A DNA stretch of 64,000 nucleotides. Source: Nocardia asteroides. GTDB lineage: Bacteria; Actinomycetota; Actinomycetes; Mycobacteriales; Mycobacteriaceae. The notes beneath the pieces were generated by a model. It saw only the letters and a list, made by a program, of their open reading frames with translations, did not search any database and was not told where the DNA came from. A program made the translations under genes and the position numbers. The stretch is from NCBI RefSeq assembly GCF_900637185.1, contig NZ_LR134352.1:4950001-5014000 (forward strand), read 5' to 3'. Shown piece by piece: positions 9,415-17,940 of this stretch. Numbering within the stretch: position 1 is the first letter of the stretch; each line of letters begins with the position of its first letter.

Positions 9415-10008
9415 CCGGCCGTTGCGACGACTCCTGGATCCAAGATGTTTCATGATCGAGCGCACCTGTCCAGAGCCAACCTCGATACCCATGCCGATAG
9501 TGAGCTCGGCGTGCATGCGGTGCACGCCGTAGCGGCCACGGGAGGCCAGATGGATAGCCCGGATCGTTTCGGCGAGCATCTCGTGGCGCAGTCGGCGTTG
9601 GCTGGGTGATCGGTTGCGGTGATGGCGGTAGCCGCGCTCGGACACGCCGAGCACACGGCTGGTGGTGCGGATGCTGATTCCTTGCCCGGTCAAGGTCGAG
9701 ACAGCCGGGGACCGCCTTTTGAGCCGAGCGTGGGTCGTCGAAAACCTTCGCGGCCAACCCCGAGTCGCTCGCAGCTCCTCCTCGAGTTGCTTGATCCTGT
9801 TCAGCGCATCCCTCAGTTGCGCCGATTCGTCCATGGATGTCCCGGGGGCCTCACCGCGGGCCTGGTGTTCCACCGCTACAGCGTGGCTCGGTGACTCCAG
9901 ATCACGGGCGACATCGGCGACCCTGCGTCCTTTATCGACGACCAGAGCGACAGCGCTTTCACGGAATTGTGGGGAGTACATCATCGGCATGAGCGGAGAT
10001 CCGTCCAT
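9415..10008 (-). pseudogene. IS3-family transposase (OrfA/OrfB), truncated relic
   Basis: The minus-strand frame begins with an OrfA-like N-terminus (YSPQFRESAVALVVDKGRRVADVARDL) and runs into OrfB-type sequence (TGQGISIRTTSRVLGVSERGYRHH, then HLASRGRYGVHRMHAELT, then GQVRSIMKHLGSRSRR). The fusion of the two parts lacks part of the OrfA coiled-coil and the DDE catalytic domain is absent because the gene is cut at the IS30 boundary near 9414. Nonfunctional. The opposing IS30 and IS3 ends suggest successive insertions at one spot. Confidence 0.75.
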
Positions 10009-10447
10009 CGAACGGTTGGAAACTCACAACTCAGCGGACAGAATTCCTAGACAGCCCAAGGCGGTCCTCAACCCGTGACGGTTTGCCGACGGCCCGGCGT
10101 CATTCTGTGACACGGTTGAGATTGGTCTCCAAACTGCCCGAACTGGCTCAAAGGGGCAAGGCTGGTGCCAGCACAAGCAGGACGAACGGAGAGCACATGC
10201 AATGCTGCCCAGGCCGCGCACTATCGCCAGTTGGCCATCGCTAGCGACCTCAAGTCCGCGCCTCTCCCGCTATCTCTGGCCGGCGTCATATGCGGCTGAT
10301 GGGCCTCTCACCCTTCAGCCGCCTGGCCTTTGCAAGTCGCGATGTGCCTTCTTGCAATCAGAGAACAGCCCGTCAGCAGGCGTTCCCTTGGCAATGGTGT
10401 CGTGCAAGGCGCCATGACCAGCATCCAACCGCCGGAAGCGATCGGGC
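10009..10447. other. region between IS3 relic and hydrolase gene, nothing recognised
   Basis: About 440 bases. Short frames on both strands have no domain or start signal. It may include the outer end of the IS3 element, but I could not identify the matching inverted repeats. The hydrolase stop lies at its right edge and no clear terminator hairpin was seen. Confidence 0.4.
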
Positions 10448-11338
10448 CTATAGGGTGCGTCCGAGGAAGTCGGTGACAACCTGCGTGAATGCGTCATTGT
10501 CATCTCCTGCCACCATATGGCCAGTTCCGGAGACATCGGTCGTCTCCGCGTGCGGCACAATTTCCAGGAATTCTGCAACGGTCTCCTGCGATACCAGATC
10601 GGACAGGGCACCGCGCACGAGCAGGGTCGGCGCGACGACTCTACCCGCACCCGCGACGAGCAATTCTACAAGTGTGTCGAATTGCTCGGCACCGGCAGAC
10701 GCGTCCTGTTGCAACGCCTGAAAACGACTCGTGATGAAGGCGGGATCCCATCGCCACACCCATCGACCGTCGGCTCGTTGCCGCAGTACCTTGTAAAGGC
10801 CCTCAAGCCGCACCGGTCGTTCGCGGTGCGGGTTGTATGCCGCGATGACGTCGGCAGCGTTTTCGAGGTTCGCGAATCCGTCAGGATGCGCGGACATAAA
10901 CGAGACGATGCGTCGAGCGCCATCGAACTCCATCCGTGGGGTCACGTCGACCAGCACCACCGCTCCCCACAACTCGGGGGGCGCAAGCAGGTGCGCGGCA
11001 AGAACGGTCATCCCGCCCAATGATGCTCCGACGACCGCGGGCGCGTCCTCGGTGCAGAATCGTTCTCGCATTATGAGCAGGTCATCGACAAGGTGCTCGA
11101 CGTCGTATCGTCCGTCGGGGGCCCAGTCACTGTCGCCGTGCCCACGTGCATCGTATGCAACTACTGTGTAGCCGCGATCGCGCAGGCGGAGCGCTGAGGT
11201 GGTCCAGGCGTGACGACTCTGCCCACCTCCATGCAGCAGGATCACAACCTGCTGGTTGGAACCATGGGGATAGTAGTCGGCCGCCAGCGTGATTCCGTCA
11301 CGAGCCAGTACCTGCATCTCGATAATGCCATCCGTCAC
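10448..11338 (-). CDS. alpha/beta hydrolase
   Basis: 296 residues from the GTG at 11336-11338, which overlaps the upstream thioesterase stop by four bases (GTGA); longer readings would only extend antisense through that gene. The fold is clear: the oxyanion region LLHGGGQSRHAW near residue 30, VAYDARGHGDSDW near 57, and the nucleophile elbow VVGASLGGM (Ser of GASLG) near 105. A late Asp (VRGALSDLV) and a His (VSGTGHMV) complete the triad. The substrate is unknown. Coupling to a hotdog thioesterase and two TetR genes suggests ester or thioester turnover in lipid catabolism. Confidence 0.88.
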   Translation of the reverse strand: MTDGIIEMQVLARDGITLAADYYPHGSNQQVVILLHGGGQSRHAWTTSALRLRDRGYTVVAYDARGHGDSDWAPDGRYDVEHLVDDLLIMRERFCTEDAPAVVGASLGGMTVLAAHLLAPPELWGAVVLVDVTPRMEFDGARRIVSFMSAHPDGFANLENAADVIAAYNPHRERPVRLEGLYKVLRQRADGRWVWRWDPAFITSRFQALQQDASAGAEQFDTLVELLVAGAGRVVAPTLLVRGALSDLVSQETVAEFLEIVPHAETTDVSGTGHMVAGDDNDAFTQVVTDFLGRTL

Positions 11339-11775
11339 GAGCTGCCGCCCCCGTCGCTGACGATCGTAACCGTTCCCTGAGCGGCGCACACTGGCCTGCC
11401 GTCGTTGGTGATGTCGATGCGTGCGACGCCCGATCGCCTGGTCAGGGCAATGACATCTGCCGTGGCGATGCATACGCCAGCCGTGACCGGCCGCAGAAGA
11501 TTGATCTTGAACTCGGTTGTCGCGACCCAGCAGCCGGTCGGGATCACCGGATAAAAGACAACACCCAGGCAATGGTCGACCATGGCTGACAGGCAGCCAC
11601 CATGCAATGTACGGAAGGGGGTAAGGAGCTCGTCTCGCACCTCCATCTCGGCGATCAACCGACCGGCGCTCAGTTCGGCATGACGAAATCCGAGATAAGC
11701 CGAGATGCCGCCCACATCCGTTGCTGCGCCGAGCACCTGCCCAGCAACTCGGGGGTCGAACTGCGGGAATTCCAT
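11335..11775 (-). CDS. PaaI-type hotdog-fold thioesterase
   Basis: 146 residues from the ATG at 11773-11775, chosen because GGAGG lies just upstream and the hotdog fold begins soon after. The core PFRTLHGGCLSAMVDHCLG resembles the PaaI/DUF4442 helix that carries the catalytic Asp/Glu, and KINLLRPVTAG matches the following strand. It probably hydrolyses acyl-CoA thioesters in the cytoplasm. It lies between a TetR gene and the alpha/beta hydrolase, overlapping the latter by four bases, so all three may form one unit. Confidence 0.85.
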   Translation of the reverse strand: MEFPQFDPRVAGQVLGAATDVGGISAYLGFRHAELSAGRLIAEMEVRDELLTPFRTLHGGCLSAMVDHCLGVVFYPVIPTGCWVATTEFKINLLRPVTAGVCIATADVIALTRRSGVARIDITNDGRPVCAAQGTVTIVSDGGGSS

Positions 11776-11806
11776 CGGAGCCTCCTCCGTCTCTGCGTTG
11801 ACCTGC

Positions 11807-11857
11807 CCCAAGGTGACACTACTGCCCAAGGTGACACTACTGCAGATTTGTGTCACC
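11807..11857. repeat. tandem 18-bp direct repeats plus inverted repeat
   Basis: CCCAAGGTGACACTACTG occurs at 11807-11824 and again, without gap, at 11825-11842. The second copy also forms an inverted repeat with GTGTCACC: GGTGACAC at 11830-11837 and GTGTCACC at 11850-11857. It lies across the TetR stop and upstream of the thioesterase start, where it could be an operator or a processing hairpin. Confidence 0.6.
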
Positions 11858-12523
11858 TGCATTGCCGATCTGCACGTCGTCGTGACAGCGGTGCCGATCC
11901 AATTCGGTAGACGCTGGTACGACGATGGCAGGCAGGAGGCAGCGGCAAAGGTACGCACGGAGGCCAGCAGGGCTGCGTCGTCTCGGACCGCGCACGGTGA
12001 GCAGGCTGAGGATCGTCCGCAGGATCCACTCCGCGGCGTCGTCCACTGAGATCCCCGGCTGCAGGTCATCGCGGTGACGGGTGAATACCGGTCGCAGGAA
12101 CTCGGTGACGAGTTCGAAGAGGGCGACCGATGTGGACTCTGTCAGACCGATTCCAGCGAGGCGATCATCGCTGACGAACAGAGCGGAAATCGACTTCTCT
12201 CGGCTGGCGGCGTGAACAGTGGTCTCTACGAAGACCAGCACGGCAGATGCGAGATCAGGCTGTCCGGCGAGTGGCCCGCCAATCCCGTCGAGGTAGCGGC
12301 CGGCCGTCCGCAGGACGACGCCCGAGACCACCGATTCACGGTTCGCGAAGTGCCGGTACACCGTGGCCCGAGAGACGCCGGCCTGCCGAGCGATGTCCTC
12401 CATCGTCGTCGCCGAGAATCCGACCTCTTCGAAGCAGAACTCTGCGGCATCAAGTAGGGCATCCCGGGTGCTACCCAGGGCCGAGAATCGCGCGCCGCGA
12501 CGTGCAGATTTCGTCGTCACCAC
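11837..12523 (-). CDS. TetR/AcrR family transcriptional regulator
   Basis: 228 residues. The N-terminal helix-turn-helix is canonical: RDALLDAAEFCFEEVGFSAT, then IARQAGVSRATVYRHFANRE at about residues 40-60. The C-terminal ligand domain is divergent. It is the first gene of a likely unit with the thioesterase (start 61 bases downstream of its stop) and the hydrolase, which it probably controls. Direct and inverted GTGTCACC repeats overlap its 3' end. Confidence 0.9.
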   Translation of the reverse strand: MVTTKSARRGARFSALGSTRDALLDAAEFCFEEVGFSATTMEDIARQAGVSRATVYRHFANRESVVSGVVLRTAGRYLDGIGGPLAGQPDLASAVLVFVETTVHAASREKSISALFVSDDRLAGIGLTESTSVALFELVTEFLRPVFTRHRDDLQPGISVDDAAEWILRTILSLLTVRGPRRRSPAGLRAYLCRCLLPAIVVPASTELDRHRCHDDVQIGNAGDTNLQ

Positions 12524-12616
12524 AACAAGTATGCCGCTACTTCGTCGAGGAGCGCATCCCCCTCTGTCCTCTACCGGTGCGCATCTCTGCGGCCGGGCAG
12601 CGATACAGATCTGACA

Positions 12617-13291
12617 TTATGTCGCGCTACCGCCAACTGAGTCGTCACGCAGCTGAGGCAGGAGGTGGCGGCGCGCGAATCGGCGCGCACCCTCAGGGGT
12701 ATCGAGGGATATGCGGGTCGATGGGGTCAGCACGAACGACAGGATCACGCGGACAGTCAGCTCGGAAACCACGTGAAGTTCGACATCCGTGCGGGCAGCA
12801 TCAACTTCTTGCGCGAGTTGGTCGGCCAGAAAGTTCGACGCGGTCGCGACAAGACCCCCTGCCTCGATCGTGAGAAACGGCAGTAGTGACTCCGGCTCGG
12901 TCTCCAACAGCCTGTTGAGCAGGGCGTGCCCCCGTACTGCCTTCAGCGTGAAAACGAATCCTTCGACGATCTTCTCCTCGAGATCCTGATGATTTGACAC
13001 CTCTGCTTCCAACTCAACGAGGAACCTGGCGAGTTCTCGCAGAATCACCGCCTCGACAATGCGCCCCTTGCTCGGGAAGTGTCGGTACAGCGTCACACGT
13101 GCCAGCCGTGCGCGACGAGCGATGTCTTCGATCCGTGTGCGGCTGATCCCGACAACTTCGAATTGCCTTAGCCCGGCGTCGAGGATACGTTCCGAGGTCC
13201 CAGACGGCGACGGCGTCCGGATCACCGCGATGGCCTTCAGAAGCAACCTGGTGTAGTTCATCGTCGTGATCGGATCCTTCGAGCCGGGCAA
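12617..13291 (-). CDS. TetR/AcrR family transcriptional regulator
   Basis: 224 residues; the HTH runs SERILDAGLRQFEVVGISRT then IARRARLARVTLYRHFPSKG at about residues 33-75. An in-frame ATG 10 codons in (MNYTRLLLK) is an alternative start. It is followed after 93 bases by the other TetR gene. A long palindrome at 13396-13422 lies upstream of its start and is the obvious autoregulatory site. The ligand domain gives no clue to the effector. Confidence 0.88.
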   Translation of the reverse strand: MPGSKDPITTMNYTRLLLKAIAVIRTPSPSGTSERILDAGLRQFEVVGISRTRIEDIARRARLARVTLYRHFPSKGRIVEAVILRELARFLVELEAEVSNHQDLEEKIVEGFVFTLKAVRGHALLNRLLETEPESLLPFLTIEAGGLVATASNFLADQLAQEVDAARTDVELHVVSELTVRVILSFVLTPSTRISLDTPEGARRFARRHLLPQLRDDSVGGSAT

Positions 13292-13395
13292 CGTCGCCGG
13301 GTGTCATGTGGGCAGGGGTCGTTGGTCGACCGTTGAGTATGCACCCAATGAACCTCCGTACGCCATACTTTCAAACCCCTGACGTGGGCATTGAA

Positions 13396-13422
13396 ACGAT
13401 CATACTAGGTGAGTACCATCGT
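13396..13422. promoter_or_regulatory. 11-5-11 near-palindrome, candidate TetR operator
   Basis: ACGATCATACT, AGGTG, AGTACCATCGT: nine of eleven positions pair. It is about 105 bases upstream of the TetR start at 13291. It shares the ATACT/AGTA half-site with the palindrome upstream of the mce operon. Confidence 0.5.
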
Positions 13423-14263
13423 TCCTGTGGTACGCAACGGGGCGCCCCGGTGCAAGTCCGGGCTGACGACGAACGAATGGATGAGGACCAACACGCGCGG
13501 GTCCTCATCGTCGGATGTCGTCGCCTCGGGACTGGCCCTATCGGAGAGGGAGTGCTCTGGCCTTGCAATAGTCATCATTGGAAGCGGTGTCCGAAGTGCG
13601 GTGTGGGCGTCGGCGGTCTCGCTTGTGCGCACGCGTTTCGGGGCTGCTTGCTCACTTGGTGGCGCAGTTCACGCTCCCGGTGTCAAGCATTGCGGACCTA
13701 CACTCCCCTGCGTTCACGCCGCTACGCTCGCGGCTTGTTCACTGCCCGCCCACAGCAGACTGACGTCTGAGCTCTCCGCACGATCTGCCTTTCCCGGTGC
13801 CCTCGGTCGTGCGCCGAACGCCCCGACGGTGTCGCTCTCCTGGTGCGCACGACCATGGATGGCGGGCCTGTCGGTGGTCCGCCACGCGATTAGAGGGCTT
13901 TCAAATCGCCATCGCGGAGTACCCGAGGCGGGGCCTCTGCCCGTCGATTCATGGCCAGGACGTACGCCTAATCGCAGCTGCGATCGCCTGACACCTCCCC
14001 CCTCGCCGGCCTCGACCTCGCTAACGGACGCAAATGGCGCGCACGGGCCCGCGATTTCAGGAGACCCCGCTGCGCCGCGGCCTTCGCCCGGCGCCGGATT
14101 ACTCACGGCCAGCATGCGCCAGCGACGAGCGTTTTCGTCTACTGGAACGAGTTCCAAGAGTTTTGTCCGACAATGCCACACGTGAGCGGCTACCGCTGCG
14201 AAATGCACGGCCTCCGGACACCAGGCCAAGATTTTGTGTCCATATTTGCGAAGGAGTAGAGCG
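13423..14263. other. long non-coding or decayed stretch with two hairpins
   Basis: About 840 bases without a convincing gene; frames of 150-260 codons on both strands are low-complexity and match nothing I know. Two hairpins stand out near the left end: CCCGG (13446-13450) with CCGGG (13458-13462), and a perfect 10-base stem GATGAGGACC (13480-13489) with GGTCCTCATC (13500-13509). The right end holds the ribosome site GAAGGAG at 14250-14256 for the diiron gene. Confidence 0.45.
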
Positions 14264-15193
14264 ATGTCAATCGATTTGCCGCACACCTTGGAAATCATAA
14301 AACAACGCCAATGGGCACTCGGCGACTTCGACTGGGGGGAGCCCGGCGCGGACACGATAACGGCCGAGCAGCTCCCGCAGGTCAAGCAATTCATGTCCGA
14401 TCTGGTCTGGATCGAGCAGGTCGGCTCGCGCGCCTTCGTCGCGCTCGGCCGTCAAACCAAGGACAGTACGCTAGCTGAGATCTACCGCTACTTCCAGGCC
14501 GAGGAACAAAAGCACGCAAACGCCGAGCTGGCCCTCATGCGCCGTTGGGGAATGCTCGATGACGACGAGATCCCAGAACCGAATATCAATATCCGACTAG
14601 CCATAGAATGGCTGGACAGCTACGCAGATGATCTGCCGCTGTCCGTACTAGGCTCAGCGATTCCGATGCTCGAGGTGGCACTCGACGGAGCACTGTTGAA
14701 GTTCCTACTTGAGGAGATCCAGGATCCCCTGTGCCACAAGGTCTTTCAGCGGATCAATGCCGATGAGTCCCGTCACCTAGCTGTGGATTTCCATGTGCTG
14801 GACATGATTGGAGCGGGGCCGATACACCGACTGCTGATCGAAGCCGCCGGCGCCGCGCTGCGCCCATCCCTACTCATCGGCATCCTCACCGGGTTGCCCC
14901 TGCTGACCCGTATGCACGACAGCATCATCGCGATGGGACTCGACGAACAGATGCTCTTCGACGCGATTCGGAAGTTCGGCATTATCGGTGACCGGAGCGT
15001 CGCCACCCGCCGCAATCCGATCTACCAACTCGTCAAGTACTACGGTGAAATGGTCATGGACCAGTCGCACCCTTATCATCGACTACTCGGCAATGCCCTG
15101 TTGACGATCACTGAGCACTACCCTAAACAATGGCTCGGTTCGACTCCTTCCTGGATCAACGAGCTCACTTACCAACCGGTGGCCGCAGCATGA
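14264..15193 (+). CDS. ferritin-like diiron protein
   Basis: 309 residues from the ATG at 14264, eight bases after GAAGGAG. The four-helix diiron ligands are visible: E51 (WIEQVG), E81 and H84 (AEEQKHAN), E137 (PMLEVAL), E168 and H171 (ADESRH). The two EExxH/ExxRH-type motifs mark a ferritin-like oxygenase or oxidase. It probably activates O2 for a hydroxylation or N-oxygenation reaction, but the substrate is unknown. Its stop overlaps the start of the FMO-like gene (ATGA, 15190-15193), so the two are made together. It is distinct from the second diiron gene at 27.9-28.9 kb, which has the longer AurF-like form. Confidence 0.85.
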   Translation: MSIDLPHTLEIIKQRQWALGDFDWGEPGADTITAEQLPQVKQFMSDLVWIEQVGSRAFVALGRQTKDSTLAEIYRYFQAEEQKHANAELALMRRWGMLDDDEIPEPNINIRLAIEWLDSYADDLPLSVLGSAIPMLEVALDGALLKFLLEEIQDPLCHKVFQRINADESRHLAVDFHVLDMIGAGPIHRLLIEAAGAALRPSLLIGILTGLPLLTRMHDSIIAMGLDEQMLFDAIRKFGIIGDRSVATRRNPIYQLVKYYGEMVMDQSHPYHRLLGNALLTITEHYPKQWLGSTPSWINELTYQPVAAA

Positions 15194-16695
15194 TCGACGA
15201 GGGGCGGCCGACAGACGATGACCCCGGGCAAACAATTCCCGGTCCCACACGAGTCGTGATCATAGGTGCCGGGTTCTCGGGAATCGGCACCGCGATCCGA
15301 TTACGGTGCGCGGGGATCGAGGACGTCGTGGTTCTCGAGCGCGCACCTGAGCCCGGCGGTGAGTGGCGCGACAGCGTTCATCCGGACGCATCCTGCGGTC
15401 GTCCGTCAGTACTGCGGTCGTTCTGGTTCACACGGGATCCCGCCTGGAGCCATAGGTATACGCCGGGCGTAGACGTCCGTGCCTACATGCGCGGCGTGAT
15501 CACCCGGCATGGTCTCGATGGACGGATTCGCTACGGGTACAACGTAAACGGACTCGACTTCGACGAGGCTCGAGGGACCTGGCATGTGCGTGTCTCGACC
15601 AGCAGTGGCGAGGAGGAGAGCATCACTGCCCGCTCGGTCGTGGTGGCGACTGTGCCGTTCTCGAACGCAAGCAGGCGCGAGATCGTGGGCGCCGACGACT
15701 TTCGTGGCCACAAGATAGACGGTACCCGATGGGACGCCGGTATGGATGTAACCGGACTGACGGTGGCAGTCGTCGGTACCGGCACCAATGCAGTCCAGAT
15801 GATCCCGGAGTTGGTGGACCGAGCCCGCCACGTCACCGTATTTCAGAGTGCACCGCGATGGGTTCTTCCCCACCCGCAGTACGGGACGGCAGGGTGGAGA
15901 CGTTCGCTATTCGAGAAACTACCGCTGGCCGAGGATCTAGCCCGGAGTGCCCACTTCTGGGCGTACGAGTCTATCGGATACGGTTTGGTTCGAACAACAG
16001 GTCTCACCACCGCGCTGGAACAGGTATCTAAAATCCAGTTGAGGCTTCAGGTCAAAGATAGATGGGCGCGACGGCAGCTCGCACCGGACAACCGGGCGTG
16101 CCGTCCGCGATTGCTCATCTCAAATGATTTCTTACCGGCTCTAGATCGGGACAACTGCAGACTCCTCACCTTCCCGATCATTCGGCTTACGGAGCACGGA
16201 ATCCTCACGGTTGATGGCGTCGAGCGCCGCTTCGATACGATCGTTTTCGATGCACCCGGCGAGGCTGGAGTACCATTCCCGGTTCGTGGTTGTGGCGCAC
16301 GTCTCCTCCAGGAAGAATGGGTCGAAGGAGTTTACGCGTACAAGAGCATACATCTTTCTGGGTATCCCAACCTACATTTCACTTTCGGACCGAACTCCGG
16401 TCCGTATTTCTGCACAGCCCTAGCCTATCTGGAGGCGCAGATAGATTACATCGTAGAGTCGGTGCGGACGCTGGAGCGATGGGGGCTCCGATATATTGAT
16501 GTACGAAAGTCAGCGCAGGACCGATTCAACGCGGTTGTTCAACGGCACTTGGCTCGCACGACTTGGAACTCTGGATGCGTTACTTGGCCTGTCGGGGAAG
16601 ATGGTTTTAATCCCGCGGCTTTCCCGGGCTTGGCTCGACAATTCCGTAGCCAAATGACTCAGTTCGCCCTATCCGACTACCACGCTGTGCCCTAG
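15190..16695 (+). CDS. FMO/Baeyer-Villiger monooxygenase-like flavoprotein with altered fingerprint
   Basis: 501 residues from the ATG at 15190. Both Rossmann motifs are present: GAGFSG (26-31) for FAD and GTGTNA (196-201) for NADPH, with GGEWR at 56-60. Several family hallmarks are changed. The block normally reading NTYPGCACDVPS reads SVHPDASCGRPS. The FxGxxxHxxxW fingerprint is FRGHKIDGTRW (171-181) with Asp in place of His. The YATGF motif reads FDAPG, and GPNTGLGH reads GPNSGPYF. Length is normal and there is no frameshift, so this looks like divergence rather than decay. It may be a flavin oxidase or reductase partner for the coupled diiron protein. Confidence 0.82.
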   Translation: MIDEGRPTDDDPGQTIPGPTRVVIIGAGFSGIGTAIRLRCAGIEDVVVLERAPEPGGEWRDSVHPDASCGRPSVLRSFWFTRDPAWSHRYTPGVDVRAYMRGVITRHGLDGRIRYGYNVNGLDFDEARGTWHVRVSTSSGEEESITARSVVVATVPFSNASRREIVGADDFRGHKIDGTRWDAGMDVTGLTVAVVGTGTNAVQMIPELVDRARHVTVFQSAPRWVLPHPQYGTAGWRRSLFEKLPLAEDLARSAHFWAYESIGYGLVRTTGLTTALEQVSKIQLRLQVKDRWARRQLAPDNRACRPRLLISNDFLPALDRDNCRLLTFPIIRLTEHGILTVDGVERRFDTIVFDAPGEAGVPFPVRGCGARLLQEEWVEGVYAYKSIHLSGYPNLHFTFGPNSGPYFCTALAYLEAQIDYIVESVRTLERWGLRYIDVRKSAQDRFNAVVQRHLARTTWNSGCVTWPVGEDGFNPAAFPGLARQFRSQMTQFALSDYHAVP

Positions 16696-16710
16696 GAGCT
16701 GCGGTCAGGT

Positions 16711-16821
16711 TCAGTTGCTGAGTCGTCGCGGTCTGATACTGCGGCACCGACATTCAGGAATCGATAGTGGATGTCGATGCGGCGTTCCATCGATCACCGT
16801 TCGCCGATATTGGTGGGGTCG
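16711..16821 (-). pseudogene. IS5-family transposase, extreme 3' remnant
   Basis: One minus-strand frame reads MERRIDIHYRFLNVG, which matches the C-terminal ERRIDIHxxFLxL block of IS5 (IS427-type) transposases; a second remnant of the same block lies at 52.1-52.3 kb. Only a few dozen codons are left. It sits between the FMO-like gene and IS481 copy 1. Confidence 0.55.
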
Positions 16822-16848
16822 GGCCGCTGGGATCTTCCTCGGACTAGG

Positions 16849-17935
16849 TGTGATGTCCAGGGAGGTTGTCCCGCTCCCCGCGGGTAAGTCGATGTGACAG
16901 GCGAAGGCCCCCGGTAGTGAAGTGGAGCTGTCTAGGAACCGCTTCACCACAACCCGGAGGCCTTCGTGTCCCACGCTAACGCAGCCCTGACTCCACGAGC
17001 ACGACTACGCCTGGCCCAACTGATCGTCGACCGCGGCTGGACATACACAGCAGCAGGCAAGCTGTTCATGGTGTCTGCGCGGACGGCCGGGAAATGGGCC
17101 GACCGCTACCGCGTCGAAGGCCCGACCGGGATGGTCGACCGCAGCTCACGACCAACCACACAACCGAACAAAACACCACCACACCTGGTGCGACGCATCG
17201 TGGCATTGCGTTGGCGGCACCGGTTGGGTCCGATCTAGATCGCGGGCCGACTCGCGATGCCGGCCTCGACCGTGCACGCAGTACTGGTTCGCTGCCGAAT
17301 CAACCGTTTGTCGCGCATCGACCGTGTCACCGGTGAACCGCTGCGCCGCTACGAACATGCCCACCCCGGCTCGATGATCCACGTCGATGTCACCAAGTTC
17401 GCCAACATCCCCGACGCCGGCGGGCACCGTTACCTGCACCGCGCCCAGAGCAAGCGAACCGGGGAACGCGGCGCCGCTTACCGGCCCGTCATCGGCACGG
17501 CTTACGTCCATACCGTCATCGATGATCACTCCCGCCTGGCCTACGCCGAGATCTGCACCGACGAGAAGGCGGTCACCGCGATCGGGGTACTGCAACGCGC
17601 GGTCACCTGGTACGCCGAGCGGGGTGTCACCGTCGAGAAAGTATTGTCCGACAACGGATCAGCCTATAAATCACATGCCTGGCGTGATGCCTGCACCGAG
17701 CTCGGGATCAGGCATAAACGGACCCGTCCCTACCGGCCGCAGACCAACGGCAAGATCGAGCGATTCCACCGCACTCTGGGAGAGGGCTGGGCTTATGCCC
17801 GGCTCTACGATTCGACCGAACAACGCAACACAGCACTACCGGGCTGGTTGCACTTCTACAATCACCATCGAGCCCACTCCGCGATCGGAGGTCGGCCACC
17901 GGTCACCCGACTGACCAACCTCCCTGGACATCACA
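16849..17935 (+). mobile_element. IS481-family insertion sequence, copy 1 (1087 bp)
   Basis: Ends are perfect 20-bp inverted repeats, TGTGATGTCCAGGGAGGTTG at 16849-16868 and its complement at 17916-17935. It is flanked by a 6-bp target duplication ACTAGG (16843-16848 and 17936-17941), which fits the NCTAGN target known for IS481. It interrupts a DUF2243 gene whose 3' half follows directly. An identical-length inverted copy lies at 52411-53497 with the same target duplication. Confidence 0.95.
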
Positions 17936-17940
17936 ACTAG
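16966..17940 (+). pseudogene. IS481 transposase with internal amber codon, copy 1
   Basis: The frame encodes an IS481-type transposase of 324 residues if the TAG at 17236-17238 is read through. The N-terminal part has the helix-turn-helix (RLAQLIVDRGWTYTAAGKLF, then MVSARTAGKWADRYR). The C-terminal part has the integrase core: IHVDVTKF (D), VIDDHSRLAYAEI (DD), LSDNGSAYKS (D), and a later Glu in NGKIERFHR. The amber replaces what is usually a Gln in LGPxQIAGRL. The final stop codon TAG (17938-17940) lies outside the IS, in the target duplication. From GTG/ATG-type starts after the amber, a 227-residue catalytic fragment (17257-17940) could be made. Confidence 0.85.

Noticed and set aside
13409..14394. 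Long overlapping frames (258 codons plus, 226 codons minus) in the gap before the diiron gene
   Set aside because: Low-complexity, no family resemblance, and the minus frame runs antisense into the real diiron gene. A group II intron was considered from the GGTGCAAGTCC-like hairpin, but no reverse transcriptase or domain V was found.
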